DNA of 23,369 bases from Chloroflexota bacterium (GCA_023459215.1 JAEWVF010000048.1:1-23369), one strand, 5' to 3'; shown: positions 9,545 through 17,455, counted from the stretch's first letter. Program-made: numbers and translations. Notes: generated by a model from the letters alone, not told the origin.

Positions 9545-9644
9545 AAATAGAACGCGGATCAGTTCGGAGGATGCGAGTCAACACAGATTTTTAAAAGCTT
9601 TATCCGCGAAAACCCGCTGAATCAGCGTCATCCGCGTTCTATTT
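9545..9644. repeat. Palindromic dispersed element, copy 2
   Basis: Perfect 15-bp terminal inverted repeats AAATAGAACGCGGAT (9545-9559) and ATCCGCGTTCTATTT (9630-9644) bound a 100-bp element. The termini match copy 1 at 3460-3555 while the centres differ, so the ends are the conserved part. Confidence 0.75.
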
Positions 9645-9681
9645 CTAAGCCAGCGGCCATCCATGTGCGGGAGAGAATCCC

Positions 9682-9716
9682 TGAATAAAAAAGCCTGCGC
9701 TTGGGGCGCAGGCTTT
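9682..9716 (-). terminator. Rho-independent terminator of secDF
   Basis: A perfect 11-bp stem, aaagcctgcgc (9690-9700) with gcgcaggcttt (9706-9716), has a 5-base loop. On the minus strand it is followed by a run of T and TTATTCA. It lies 22 bases beyond the secF stop codon. Confidence 0.9.
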
Positions 9717-9738
9717 GCGATGCGAGGGATTGCCTGGT

Positions 9739-10650
9739 TTAGGCAACGCTTTCTTTGCGTCCGAACCAGTTTTTCCACTCCTGGTTTTCCCAAACGACCA
9801 GCAGGGGAGCGGCGATGAAAATCGAGGAGTAGGTACCGCTCAACAGGCCGACCAGCAGGATAACAGCAAATTCTTGCAGGGTGACGCCGCCGAAGAGGGC
9901 CAGGGCCAACAGCAGGAATTCCACGGTCATCAACTGGGTGTTGATCGAGCGCTGCAGGGTCTGGACAATCGAATGGTTGACCAGGGTTTCGTAAGGCAGG
10001 CGGCGCAGGATGGTGGCGTTTTCGCGGATGCGGTCGAAAACCACGATCTTGTCCTGAACCGAGAAACCGATGACGGTCAGCAGGGCGGTCAGGAAGAGCG
10101 AGTCGATTTCCCAGCCAACCAGCAGCGAGCCGATCCCGGCGACCGAGAACACCACGGCGACATCGTGCACCATCGCCAGGATGGCCATCAGGCCGTAGCG
10201 TTCCGCATGCTGGATGCCGCGGAAGGTGAAAACGATGTAGATAATCACGGCCAGGGCGGCTACGCCAACGGCCAGGGCGGCGCGCTGGGTCACCTGGGCG
10301 CCAATCGCCGGGCCGACCGAGTCGTAGCGCAAGAGTTCGGTCGCGCCAAATTCGGATTCGAGCTGGGCCAGGACCGTTTCGCGGGTGGCATCATCCAGGA
10401 AGGAGGAGCGGATGATCACGGCGTTGTTCTCGGTGGTCTGCACGGTGGCGTCGCTGATGTTCAGCGCATCGTAAACCGCCAGGATTTCCGCCGGGGCGGG
10501 GGCGTTGTCGAAGCGGACTTCGAGCAGCGAGCCGCCGGTGAAATCAATCGAAAGCGGCATGCCACTGAAGGCCAGAATCAGCAAACCGGGAACGATTACC
10601 AAAAGAGACAGGCCGAACAGCCAATAGCGTTTTCCAAGAATGTCAATCAT
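9739..10650 (-). CDS. secF: Protein translocase subunit SecF
   Basis: A 303-residue inner-membrane protein that works with SecD to drive late steps of Sec-dependent export using the ion gradient. It has a first membrane segment (about residues 8-30), the periplasmic SIDFTGGSLLEV motif, and a C-terminal bundle of five further helices with the family motif FSVQDKIVVFDRIREN. I chose the ATG at 10650 (MIDILGKRYW) because AGGAG lies 8 bases upstream; an ATG at 10683 lies inside secD and has no such site. It begins 10 bases after the secD stop, and a strong terminator follows the gene. Confidence 0.96.
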   Translation of the reverse strand: MIDILGKRYWLFGLSLLVIVPGLLILAFSGMPLSIDFTGGSLLEVRFDNAPAPAEILAVYDALNISDATVQTTENNAVIIRSSFLDDATRETVLAQLESEFGATELLRYDSVGPAIGAQVTQRAALAVGVAALAVIIYIVFTFRGIQHAERYGLMAILAMVHDVAVVFSVAGIGSLLVGWEIDSLFLTALLTVIGFSVQDKIVVFDRIRENATILRRLPYETLVNHSIVQTLQRSINTQLMTVEFLLLALALFGGVTLQEFAVILLVGLLSGTYSSIFIAAPLLVVWENQEWKNWFGRKESVA

Positions 10651-10660
10651 TGTCTGTCTC

Positions 10661-12013
10661 CTAAATTCCAAACCATTTTTCAAGGTTTTTGGGTTGGAAG
10701 TATTTCAGCACCAGCGCGAGCAGGCTGCGGGTGACGAAAATGGCGGTGAAGAGCGAGATTGCCACGCCCAGCGCCAGGGTCAGCGAGAAGCCTTTCACGA
10801 TGGTAGCGCCAAAGGTCGAGCCGAACCACCACAGGATGCCGGAGGTGATCAGGGTGGCGATGTTTGAGTCGAGGATCGAGGAGCGCGCCCGGATCCAGCC
10901 CAGGTCAACGGCTTGCAGCAGGGTTTTCCCGTTGCGCAGTTCTTCCTTGATGCGCTCGAAAATCAGGATGTTGGCATCCAGCGCCGAGCCGGTCGAGAGC
11001 AGGAAACCGGCGATGCCCGCCAGGGTCAGCGTGACCGGGATGTATTTGAACAGGGCAAAGGTCACCAGGGCATAGAACAGGATCGAGATGTCGGCGACGA
11101 TGCCGGGCAGGCGGTAGTAAATACCCATGAAGAGCATGACGATGATCATACCCACCAAACCGGCGATCAACGACTTGTTGAGTGAATCTTCACCCAGGGT
11201 CGGGCCGATGATGCGGGTTTCGACAATCTTGAGCGGGATCGGCAGGGAACCGTAGCGCAACTGGACTGCAAATGCATTGGCTTCCTCGGGGGTGAATTGG
11301 CCCGAGATGGTGCCAGCGCCGCCATAAATGGCAGTTTCAATGCGCGGCGAGGAGATTACTTCCTTGTCCAGCACGATGGTCAGGTATTGGCCAACATTGG
11401 CAGCAGTGTGGTCGCCGAAGATGGTGCTGCCTTCGGTGCTGAGGGTAAAGTCGATCTGGTAGCTGCCCAACTGGTCGGTGGCAACCCCTACTGTTTTCAG
11501 GTCGCGGCCGGTCATCACCGTGTGGTAGACGATTTCGCCTTCGGCGGCTTCGATAGCCTCGCCGTCCGCGGCCAGGTCGGTTTTGATGATGGTGCCGGGT
11601 TCCAGGTAGGTGCTGTCGGTGTCGACAAACTCGAGCAAGCCGGTCTGCTGGATGGTGGCCAGCACGGCTTCGGCATCTTGAACGCCGGGGAATTCGCCAA
11701 CGATGCGGCGTTCACCGGCAACTTGCAACAGGTTTTCCGAGACGCCCAGGGCGTTGGTGCGGTTTTCCATGATACTGCGGGCCACTTCCATTTCTTCTGC
11801 GCTGACCACTGTGCCTTCGGGCAGGTCGGCTTCAAGCAGTACTTGCAAGCCGCCTTGCAGGTCAAGACCGAGACGCGGGGTAACATCGCGCTGGAAAAGG
11901 GGTGTTCCGTTGAAAGGATTGGGGATTTGTAACGTGTTGCTGGCGTCGATCCAGATTGCCAGTGCGGCAATCAGCAGGATCACAACCAGCCGGGGCCAAA
12001 GGTTTCTAGTCAT
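10661..12013 (-). CDS. secD: Protein translocase subunit SecD
   Basis: A 450-residue inner-membrane protein, partner of SecF. One N-terminal membrane helix (about 8-22) is followed by the SecD motif LGLDLQGG (48-55), a large periplasmic region, and a five-helix C-terminal bundle carrying SALDANILIFERIKEE. This is shorter than the E. coli protein (about 615 residues), consistent with the reduced periplasmic domain of many non-proteobacterial SecDs. TAGGA is about 7 bases upstream of the ATG. secD is separated by 89 bp from the upstream MazG-like gene; that gap contains a candidate promoter and a weak hairpin, so it may be transcribed separately, by readthrough, or both. Confidence 0.96.
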   Translation of the reverse strand: MTRNLWPRLVVILLIAALAIWIDASNTLQIPNPFNGTPLFQRDVTPRLGLDLQGGLQVLLEADLPEGTVVSAEEMEVARSIMENRTNALGVSENLLQVAGERRIVGEFPGVQDAEAVLATIQQTGLLEFVDTDSTYLEPGTIIKTDLAADGEAIEAAEGEIVYHTVMTGRDLKTVGVATDQLGSYQIDFTLSTEGSTIFGDHTAANVGQYLTIVLDKEVISSPRIETAIYGGAGTISGQFTPEEANAFAVQLRYGSLPIPLKIVETRIIGPTLGEDSLNKSLIAGLVGMIIVMLFMGIYYRLPGIVADISILFYALVTFALFKYIPVTLTLAGIAGFLLSTGSALDANILIFERIKEELRNGKTLLQAVDLGWIRARSSILDSNIATLITSGILWWFGSTFGATIVKGFSLTLALGVAISLFTAIFVTRSLLALVLKYFQPKNLEKWFGI

Positions 12014-12035
12014 GCCATTCCTACTCCGTCCATAA

Positions 12036-12055
12036 AAATACCAGCCAATGGCTGG
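12036..12055 (-). terminator. Weak hairpin before secD
   Basis: CCAGCC and GGCTGG (12041-12055) form a 6-bp stem with a 3-base loop. On the minus strand it is followed by TATTTTTATG. It could partly terminate the six-gene transcript. However, the candidate secD promoter lies upstream of it, which would put the hairpin in the secD leader. Confidence 0.3.
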
Positions 12056-12066
12056 CGCGATTGACG

Positions 12067-12072
12067 ATTATA
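12067..12072 (-). promoter_or_regulatory. Candidate -10 box for secDF
   Basis: A consensus TATAAT reads on the minus strand about 54 bases before the secD ATG. No good -35 is visible at normal spacing. Confidence 0.35.
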
Positions 12073-12102
12073 CTCCCATTCAAGCGGAATGGCTGAATGA
12101 TT

Positions 12103-12426
12103 TTATTCCCGTGCGTCGAGATAACCCTCGTTTTTTAATCGCTGGTAACTGTTTTGAATGTGCGTTTCCAGTTCAGTCTCGACTCCATAATAGATGGCTA
12201 CTTGCAAGGCGCAGCGCAGCACATCCATCACTTCTTTGGCGAGATGGCTTTTATCGGGCGGGCCGTATTTTTCGCGCTTGATGCCAGTATCCTCGAAGTG
12301 GTTGACATCCTTGGCCAATTCACCGCTTTCTTCCAGCAGTCTGGTCATCATTTGGAAGGGATCATTCCCGTTAGGAAACCTGCGGTTCAGGCCAAGAGTG
12401 ACAGCGTAGAGTTTATCGAGCTTCAT
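12103..12426 (-). CDS. MazG-like nucleotide pyrophosphohydrolase
   Basis: A 107-residue, probably all-alpha protein of the MazG / all-alpha NTP pyrophosphatase superfamily. Glu-rich motif 1 is EESGE (residues 32-36) and motif 2 is EVMD (Glu65, Asp68), together the ExxE + ExxD set that binds Mg2+ around a nucleoside triphosphate. Family members turn NTPs or dNTPs into monophosphates and clean nucleotide pools. It is the single-domain form, not the longer E. coli MazG. The start overlaps the kinase-like stop in an ATGA (12426-12423), indicating coupled translation. Substrate cannot be assigned. Confidence 0.82.
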   Translation of the reverse strand: MKLDKLYAVTLGLNRRFPNGNDPFQMMTRLLEESGELAKDVNHFEDTGIKREKYGPPDKSHLAKEVMDVLRCALQVAIYYGVETELETHIQNSYQRLKNEGYLDARE

Positions 12427-12782
12427 TTAATACCATCCAGGAAGGCAATCACTTTAGCTTCCACTTCTTCGGCTGTCAAGGCATCGGTCTGGATGTACAG
12501 GTCGGCGTGCTGGCGGGCATGTTCCAGGCGGCGCTGTTGTTCGGCGTAATCGCCCGGATTCCAGTCCAGTCTGCGGCGCTGCATTGCCATTTCGAAGGAG
12601 ACATCCAGGAAAACCAGCAGGCCGGGGTTGGCGATGCGTTTCCACATATCTTTAACGAAGGAATGCTCCTGGGCGATATGCTTGATTTTGTAACCGCGCG
12701 CCCTGAGTCTTGCGCCCAGGGTTGTTTTCCCCGAGGCGCAGACACCCACCAGGCCGATGACAATTTCTTTACTGGTTGTCAT
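12423..12782 (-). CDS. Small P-loop kinase-like protein
   Basis: A 119-residue P-loop NTPase. Walker A is GVCASGKT (residues 13-20) after the strand EIVIGLVG. A hydrophobic strand, PGLLVFLDVS, is followed by an Arg-rich QRRRLDW segment that could act as a lid, and the protein ends in a helix (TAEEVEAKVIAFLDG). The layout recalls nucleoside, shikimate or dephospho-CoA kinases, but it is shorter than most and I cannot name a substrate. The ATG at 12782 is chosen because the P-loop strand follows directly; the longer frame to 12908 only runs through the upstream gene. It overlaps that gene by 14 bp and the MazG-like gene by 4 bp. Confidence 0.75.
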   Translation of the reverse strand: MTTSKEIVIGLVGVCASGKTTLGARLRARGYKIKHIAQEHSFVKDMWKRIANPGLLVFLDVSFEMAMQRRRLDWNPGDYAEQQRRLEHARQHADLYIQTDALTAEEVEAKVIAFLDGIK

Positions 12783-13800
12783 GGACCAGGATGCTGATGC
12801 GCTGTGGATTGCCGAGCACGGCCAGCGCATCGCCCTCATGCAAAGTTCGTTTACCTGACGGGTGCAGGTCCGATTCCCCTTCATGCTTGAGCAGCACCAC
12901 GCTGACATCGTATTTTTTCTCGAGACTGGCCACGCTTAGCCCCTCCAGCTTGGATGGCTTGCCTACCTGAAGGCGTCCCAGGCTGAGGGCTTCCCCTTCG
13001 ACTGTGATCGGACGGGTCACATCCGCGCCAGCGGCGGCTGCGGCGAAGGCGGGAGCCGCCATGCTGGTGGCGCTCAAGGCCGAAAAACCGAATTGCTCCT
13101 GTAGCGACTGGGCAAAATCATCATCGAAGATGCGGATGACAACCCGGATATTGGGGTTCAGGCTGCGTGCTTTGACTGCGATTTGCAGGTTCATCGAATC
13201 GTTTTGGGAGCACAGCACGATGGTGCGCGCCTTGCGCACCCCGGCAGCTTCGAGCGCCAGTTGGCGGGTGGCGTCATCCTGCAATACCGGGATGTTCATC
13301 CCCTGGACGGTGGCCGCCAGGTCGGCGCTGGGATTTAGCTCGATGACCACGGCTGGTTCCTCCATCGCGTGCAGGTTTTGGATGACGCGGTAGCCCAGGT
13401 GTCCCAGGCCAACCAGGATGGTATGGTTGGCAAACGTTGAAGCGACGGCCATTTCCCACTCCTTGCTGCGCGCCCGGCGGTTGAACAGCATCACGCCGAA
13501 GTCCGTCAACCCGGTTGCTAGCAGGCCGATCCCGATGACCGGCATAATGAAATAAAAAACCTGCAAAACCGGGTGGGATGGAAAATCTCCCAGCGGTTGC
13601 AGGAACGAAAGCGATAGCGCCGAATAAACGGCTTCGACGCGACTGTTAAGCGGCTCGCCCACCCAGACCGCCAACTCATAATAAAACAAACCGCTGCCCA
13701 AGATGACCAGCGCAAACAGGGCCAGCGGACGGCGAAATTCGCGCAGTAACAGGAGCGTATCGCGCCAGGAAGCCCGCCATTTTCGCCAGAATGCTGCCAT
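12769..13800 (-). CDS. Potassium-channel-like protein with RCK (TrkA-N/TrkA-C) domains, atypical filter
   Basis: A 343-residue membrane protein. TM1 is about residues 25-46, TM2 about 77-107, and between them lies a pore-helix-like stretch ending SFLQPLGDFPSHP. A cytoplasmic RCK domain follows with nucleotide motif HTILVGLGHLGYRVI (GxGxxG at 131-136) and acidic Glu154 at the end of the second strand. A TrkA-C-like domain covers about 262-343. This is the MthK/Kch plan, but the TVGYGD selectivity filter is replaced by a QPLGD sequence, so potassium selectivity is doubtful. The ATG at 13800 has AGGA 6 bases upstream. It follows the phosphatase gene after 7 bp and overlaps the kinase-like gene by 14 bp. 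Confidence 0.85.
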   Translation of the reverse strand: MAAFWRKWRASWRDTLLLLREFRRPLALFALVILGSGLFYYELAVWVGEPLNSRVEAVYSALSLSFLQPLGDFPSHPVLQVFYFIMPVIGIGLLATGLTDFGVMLFNRRARSKEWEMAVASTFANHTILVGLGHLGYRVIQNLHAMEEPAVVIELNPSADLAATVQGMNIPVLQDDATRQLALEAAGVRKARTIVLCSQNDSMNLQIAVKARSLNPNIRVVIRIFDDDFAQSLQEQFGFSALSATSMAAPAFAAAAAGADVTRPITVEGEALSLGRLQVGKPSKLEGLSVASLEKKYDVSVVLLKHEGESDLHPSGKRTLHEGDALAVLGNPQRISILVHDNQ

Positions 13801-13807
13801 AGGATTC

Positions 13808-14518
13808 CTAAACCCGGATCGGCAGGCGCACACTCATCCGGCGCACCGGGTCGGCGCTATCATTGCTGACCACCCTCAGCACCAGCACACTAATATCGTC
13901 GGCTGGGCGGTTGTCGTCCAGGCGCACGGCCTGGGCCAGCAGCGCGTCTGCAATTTCCTGCGAACTGGGGTTGCTGTCTTCGAGCAGACCGCGCAGGGTA
14001 AAGCCAACATCCATCGCGCTGCCGCGCCGCGTCCCGGCATGGACCAGTCCGTCCGTATACACCACAACCGTCAGGCCCGGCTCCAGCGGAATTTCGGTGA
14101 TGATGGGCTTGGTGTTGCGGGTTGTGCCAATCGACTTGCTGGCCTCGTTCAACTGCTCGATCTCTTCGCCGCGCGCCAGGTACATCGGGCATTCGTTGTT
14201 GCGGGCCAGCACCAGGGTTTTGGTTTGCAGATCGACCGAAACCACATTGAGCGTGCTCGAAACCTTGCCGCTTTTCTCGGCAAACAGGGCATCCGAAGCC
14301 GCTCGCGCCGCCGCGCCATCGCGCACACCCTCGGCCAGCAGGGCAATTACCTTGCGCACCACCATCATCGAGATGGCTTTGGCTCCGCGGCCCGAAGATT
14401 GCCCGTCCGCCAGGACAACAGACAGCCCGCCGCCGGGGCGCTCGACCACTTCCAGGGTATCGCCGCTCTCTGAAACAGCATATTTGTTGACTTTGGCTAC
14501 CGCAATTTGCACTTCCAT
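13808..14518 (-). CDS. SpoIIE-type PP2C serine/threonine phosphatase
   Basis: A 236-residue stand-alone SpoIIE/PP2C-like phosphatase domain. Metal-binding acidic residues appear in the expected motifs: ESGD near Asp20, VVLADGQSSGRG (Asp38), VVVYTDGL (Asp156) and PADDISVLVL (Asp207-Asp208). Relatives such as RsbU and RsbX dephosphorylate anti-sigma-factor antagonists. No sensor, PAS or GAF domain is fused here, so input would have to come from a partner; no anti-sigma kinase or antagonist is in the window. It lies 10 bp after the methyltransferase and 7 bp before the channel-like gene. The substrate is unknown. Confidence 0.88.
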   Translation of the reverse strand: MEVQIAVAKVNKYAVSESGDTLEVVERPGGGLSVVLADGQSSGRGAKAISMMVVRKVIALLAEGVRDGAAARAASDALFAEKSGKVSSTLNVVSVDLQTKTLVLARNNECPMYLARGEEIEQLNEASKSIGTTRNTKPIITEIPLEPGLTVVVYTDGLVHAGTRRGSAMDVGFTLRGLLEDSNPSSQEIADALLAQAVRLDDNRPADDISVLVLRVVSNDSADPVRRMSVRLPIRV

Positions 14519-14528
14519 AATTTCTATT

Positions 14529-15212
14529 CTACCTTAAATCGTTGGCGGACTCAGACGTTTGCGGTCGGTCGGCTTTTTCGGCCACGAGCAGGTAAACCGT
14601 GCCCGCGCCGATATCCGCGCGGATCAGCTTGGATGTGAGCCTGCCCGCCGTAAAATGGGCATTGAGTTGGGCTTCAACCTCGCCCGTTAACTCCCCGCCC
14701 TGGCCGGTGAGGCGGAATAACCAGACCGCCGCCCGCTCGGCCAGGCTGGCGCCGCCCGGCAGGGCCGAGAGCGCCACGACCAGCCGGCCTCCGGCTTTGA
14801 GCACGCGCTCCGCTTCGGCGAGTGTCTGCGGGGCGAAAATATACTCGCTTGGGAAGGTGGCTACAACGCTGTCGAATGTTTCGGCAGCAAAAGGCAGGCA
14901 CTGGGCGTGTCCGCGGGCGAGGGCCGGGAGAAAACCGTTTTTGCGCAAATTCCTGCCAGCCTGGCGGCACATCTGCGGGCTTTCGTCCAGCCCGCTGGTT
15001 TGGAATCCTGCATCGGCCAGCGCGCTTTGCAGGTGTCCGGGGCCAAATCCCAACTCCAGGATGCGCTTCCCGCGCAGGTGGGGCAGGGTCGCCCGGCCCC
15101 AATCCCGCCAGCGGCCAATTGAAACCGTCCAGGCCACAAAATCATACATCCAGGCCAGGCGATGGTACAGGTGATAAAAGAAGAAGCGCAGGAAGGCGAA
15201 GAGCGGATTCAT
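14529..15212 (-). CDS. Class I SAM-dependent methyltransferase
   Basis: A 227-residue Rossmann-fold methyltransferase. Motif I ILELGFGPGH is at residues 51-60, an acidic strand-2 end is SGLDES, motif II/IV-like FDSVVATFPSEYIF and AERVLKAGGRLVVAL (motif VI) follow. The N-terminus (MNPLFAFLRFFFYHLYHRLAWMYDF by position 1-25) is aromatic and hydrophobic, suggesting membrane association or a lipid-like substrate. UbiE/COQ5-type and phospholipid methyltransferases share this look; I cannot choose among them. Its ATG overlaps the helicase-like stop in an ATGA (15212-15209). Confidence 0.85.
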   Translation of the reverse strand: MNPLFAFLRFFFYHLYHRLAWMYDFVAWTVSIGRWRDWGRATLPHLRGKRILELGFGPGHLQSALADAGFQTSGLDESPQMCRQAGRNLRKNGFLPALARGHAQCLPFAAETFDSVVATFPSEYIFAPQTLAEAERVLKAGGRLVVALSALPGGASLAERAAVWLFRLTGQGGELTGEVEAQLNAHFTAGRLTSKLIRADIGAGTVYLLVAEKADRPQTSESANDLR

Positions 15213-17311
15213 TCGAGCGGATTGGCGTTTTGCAATACTTGCTGGAAGGCTCTCAGCAGTATGCCGCGCTGCTCGAACCCGGTTTCGCCCAGTTCGGGCA
15301 AGCCGAGGTAGATTTTGCGGCGGCAGCGCCGCAGCAATCCGCTGATCAGGCGCGCCAGGGATTCATTTTCGGCGGCGACCTCGTCGGCATCTGTCCAAAC
15401 CCGTCCGGGTTGCCACTGGCGCGAGAGGATATGCGGCTGGGTCAGCGGCTGGGCCAGGCGTTCGTTCCAACCGGAAGAACCGGCGTCCAGCCAGATTTGG
15501 AAGGCCGCCGGACGGTTCATTAACAGGAAAGTGGTGGCCGGCGCGACCAGCACGGCATTGGAATCGACCTGATAAGGCTGCATGTATTGGGCGGCAATTA
15601 CACCTTCCTGCAACATGGCGATATATTCCTTGCCCAACTGGCCTGGGTCGTATTCGATGGCGGTATCTAGTTCGAGTGCGAGGCGGAACTTGCGCACCGA
15701 TTCGATCAGGCTGGCAGCCACGCGCACCGCATCCAAGTTTTGGTGAAAACCGAATCCGGGCTGCGAGAGCAGTTCGCCGAACAGTTTGCGCAGGAAATGA
15801 TCCAACGGCAGGGGTGGTGCGGCGCGATAAGCCTCGATCCAGTCTTTGAGTTGCGTATAGCGAGCGCCGAGCGAGTAGGTAATGCGTTCCTGCATCTCGG
15901 GGTTGATTTCTTCGAAGCTGGAAAGGCGCAGGTCGCGCTGGCGGTAGGTGATGTCGGCTAGCAGTTGGGCGCGCACCAGGTCGGTGTCGAGCGCCAGGGT
16001 CAGGGCGTAGGCCAGGTCAAAGCGGCCCGGGCGGATATCCCAGCCGGGGTGGGCCAGGCAGGCCAGACTCAATAGCACCTGGCTGGCGGGTTCGTCGCGC
16101 AATGAGCGCGATGGGCGGTGTGAACGGGTCGGGACTCCGGCTGTTTCGAGCCGGTTCATCATCGCAAAACGCAGCGAGTCGGACAGGTACGGTGAGAGTA
16201 TCGCTATTTCTGAAGGGGGAACCCCGCTTTCGAGCAATTCCTGCACCTGCCCGGTGACGTTATCGAGCAGTTCGGGGTAGAAACGCGAGACGATAAAGTC
16301 AAAGGCGCGCTCCTCGGCGGGTTCATCTTCCTCGGCGAGCGGCAGGGCCAGGGTTGTCTCCCGCCCAAGCGCGGAAATGAGTCCCGCTTCCAGTTCGAGT
16401 ACGGCTTCGTCCTGCACGAAACTGTTTTCGAAGACAATCACCTTGTCGACCAGTTTCTCAAAGCGCCGGGCCGAGAGCGGGTCTGCGCCAAGGAACTGAC
16501 GAAAGCCGCCTTCGCTATCCTGAACCAACAGGGCTGAGTCGAGTTCCGGCAGCCACTCTTCCAGCAGGTCGTGGGCGCGCGGACTTTCTTCTTCCAGATT
16601 GTCGTAAACCAGGTGCCGGTAGGTGCGCAGCAGGTAATCTCGCACCGTGGCATCGTTCCATAAAGTATTGGTGAAAATTTCGAACTGCAATGAGAAATCG
16701 AGCAGGTTGTGTTCTAGGCAATAGGCGCGGAAGCGGCTGGCGCATTCCTGGGCATCGGCGTAAACCCGGCGTTGGGCCGGATCGCCATTCCAGGCATTGA
16801 GCAGCCGTTCGCCGATCTCGTCGGCGCGGAAACCGACCAGGGCGGCTTTGTTCAGGTTATCGATAATTTGCGAGTACAGCCGGTTACGGTCGATGGTCAC
16901 TGATTCGAAAAATCCCTGGTCGAGCAACGGGCGCACCAGATGGGCCATGTAATACTGGGCGGTTTCGAGTGTCAGGAAAACAGGCGGCAGGTCGGGGCGC
17001 GCAAATCCGCTGGCTTCGGCGGCCAGCGGCCAGAACAGGTCCGCCATGCGCCGCGCCAAACCGCCCATGGTGGCTGGCGTCACTTCCCCGCCGGCGTAAG
17101 GCTGGCTGGCGATTGCTTCAAGGTACGGATTTTGCAATCCGCGCTGGGGCGTCAGCAATAGGATCGAGTCGGCCGGCACACCGCGCTCAATTAGCGCCAG
17201 AGTGCGCGCAACGGCGGCCGTGGTTTTCCCGCAGCTAGCCGGGCCGGTTAATAAGATTTTCGCGTGCAGCGGCAGCGCGCCGATGAATTCCTGGTTTGGG
17301 CTGAGGTTCAT
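15209..17311 (-). CDS. Degenerate superfamily I (UvrD/RecB/AddB-like) helicase
   Basis: A 700-residue protein with the UvrD/RecB order of motifs. Walker A is GPASCGKTT (23-31) and motif Ia is LLLTPQRG (51-58). Motif II is HLVYDNLEEESP (about 233-244), with Asp-Asn in place of Asp-Glu. Motif III is LLVQDSEGGFRQFLGAD (261-277), which lacks the usual Gln of GDxxQ. Near the C-terminus FQIWLDAGSSGWNERL resembles the motif V region of RecB/AddB relatives. No PD-(D/E)XK nuclease or Cys cluster is visible. It may bind DNA and ATP with weakened hydrolysis, or be a structural subunit like AddB or RecC. It leads the six-gene cluster; no AddA/RecB partner is present. Confidence 0.75.
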   Translation of the reverse strand: MNLSPNQEFIGALPLHAKILLTGPASCGKTTAAVARTLALIERGVPADSILLLTPQRGLQNPYLEAIASQPYAGGEVTPATMGGLARRMADLFWPLAAEASGFARPDLPPVFLTLETAQYYMAHLVRPLLDQGFFESVTIDRNRLYSQIIDNLNKAALVGFRADEIGERLLNAWNGDPAQRRVYADAQECASRFRAYCLEHNLLDFSLQFEIFTNTLWNDATVRDYLLRTYRHLVYDNLEEESPRAHDLLEEWLPELDSALLVQDSEGGFRQFLGADPLSARRFEKLVDKVIVFENSFVQDEAVLELEAGLISALGRETTLALPLAEEDEPAEERAFDFIVSRFYPELLDNVTGQVQELLESGVPPSEIAILSPYLSDSLRFAMMNRLETAGVPTRSHRPSRSLRDEPASQVLLSLACLAHPGWDIRPGRFDLAYALTLALDTDLVRAQLLADITYRQRDLRLSSFEEINPEMQERITYSLGARYTQLKDWIEAYRAAPPLPLDHFLRKLFGELLSQPGFGFHQNLDAVRVAASLIESVRKFRLALELDTAIEYDPGQLGKEYIAMLQEGVIAAQYMQPYQVDSNAVLVAPATTFLLMNRPAAFQIWLDAGSSGWNERLAQPLTQPHILSRQWQPGRVWTDADEVAAENESLARLISGLLRRCRRKIYLGLPELGETGFEQRGILLRAFQQVLQNANPLE

Positions 17312-17346
17312 AAATCAAGGGTACAGGATGCGCACGCTTTTGTCAA
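17312..17346 (-). promoter_or_regulatory. Strong promoter of the six-gene cluster, apparently leaderless
   Basis: On the minus strand a perfect TTGACA (17346-17341) and TACCCT (17323-17318) are separated by exactly 17 bases. Six bases then precede the A of the ATG at 17311, the usual distance to a transcription start. The mRNA should begin at or within a base or two of the start codon, and no Shine-Dalgarno is present, which agrees. Confidence 0.7.
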
Positions 17347-17414
17347 TAAATGAGCAGATATAAATCTTTCATTAGAGCCTTTGCCTCTGGATGCGAGAAA
17401 TGCGACAGGATATG

Positions 17415-17420
17415 TATAAT
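17415..17420 (+). promoter_or_regulatory. Candidate -10 box for the cytochrome c lipoprotein gene
   Basis: A consensus TATAAT followed by TCGC lies 36 bases before the ATG at 17456. There is no clear -35. The same TATAATTCGC string occurs before efp at 20455. Confidence 0.45.
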
Positions 17421-17455
17421 TCGCGGATGTTGCATTCAGAGAGAGGAAAATAACG

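Noticed and set aside
9189..9716. CRISPR array or integron attC-like cluster
   Set aside because: The repeats are palindromic and of three different kinds; there is no regular repeat-spacer pattern and no cas or integrase gene.
9715..10734. 339-residue plus-strand frame opposite secF
   Set aside because: Rich in Gln, Gly and Asp with no domain; exact shadow of secF, which is unmistakable.
12103..17311. Defence island reading of the helicase-containing cluster
   Set aside because: No nuclease, TIR, restriction or recognised defence effector is present; the evidence supports only an unusual conserved-looking cluster.
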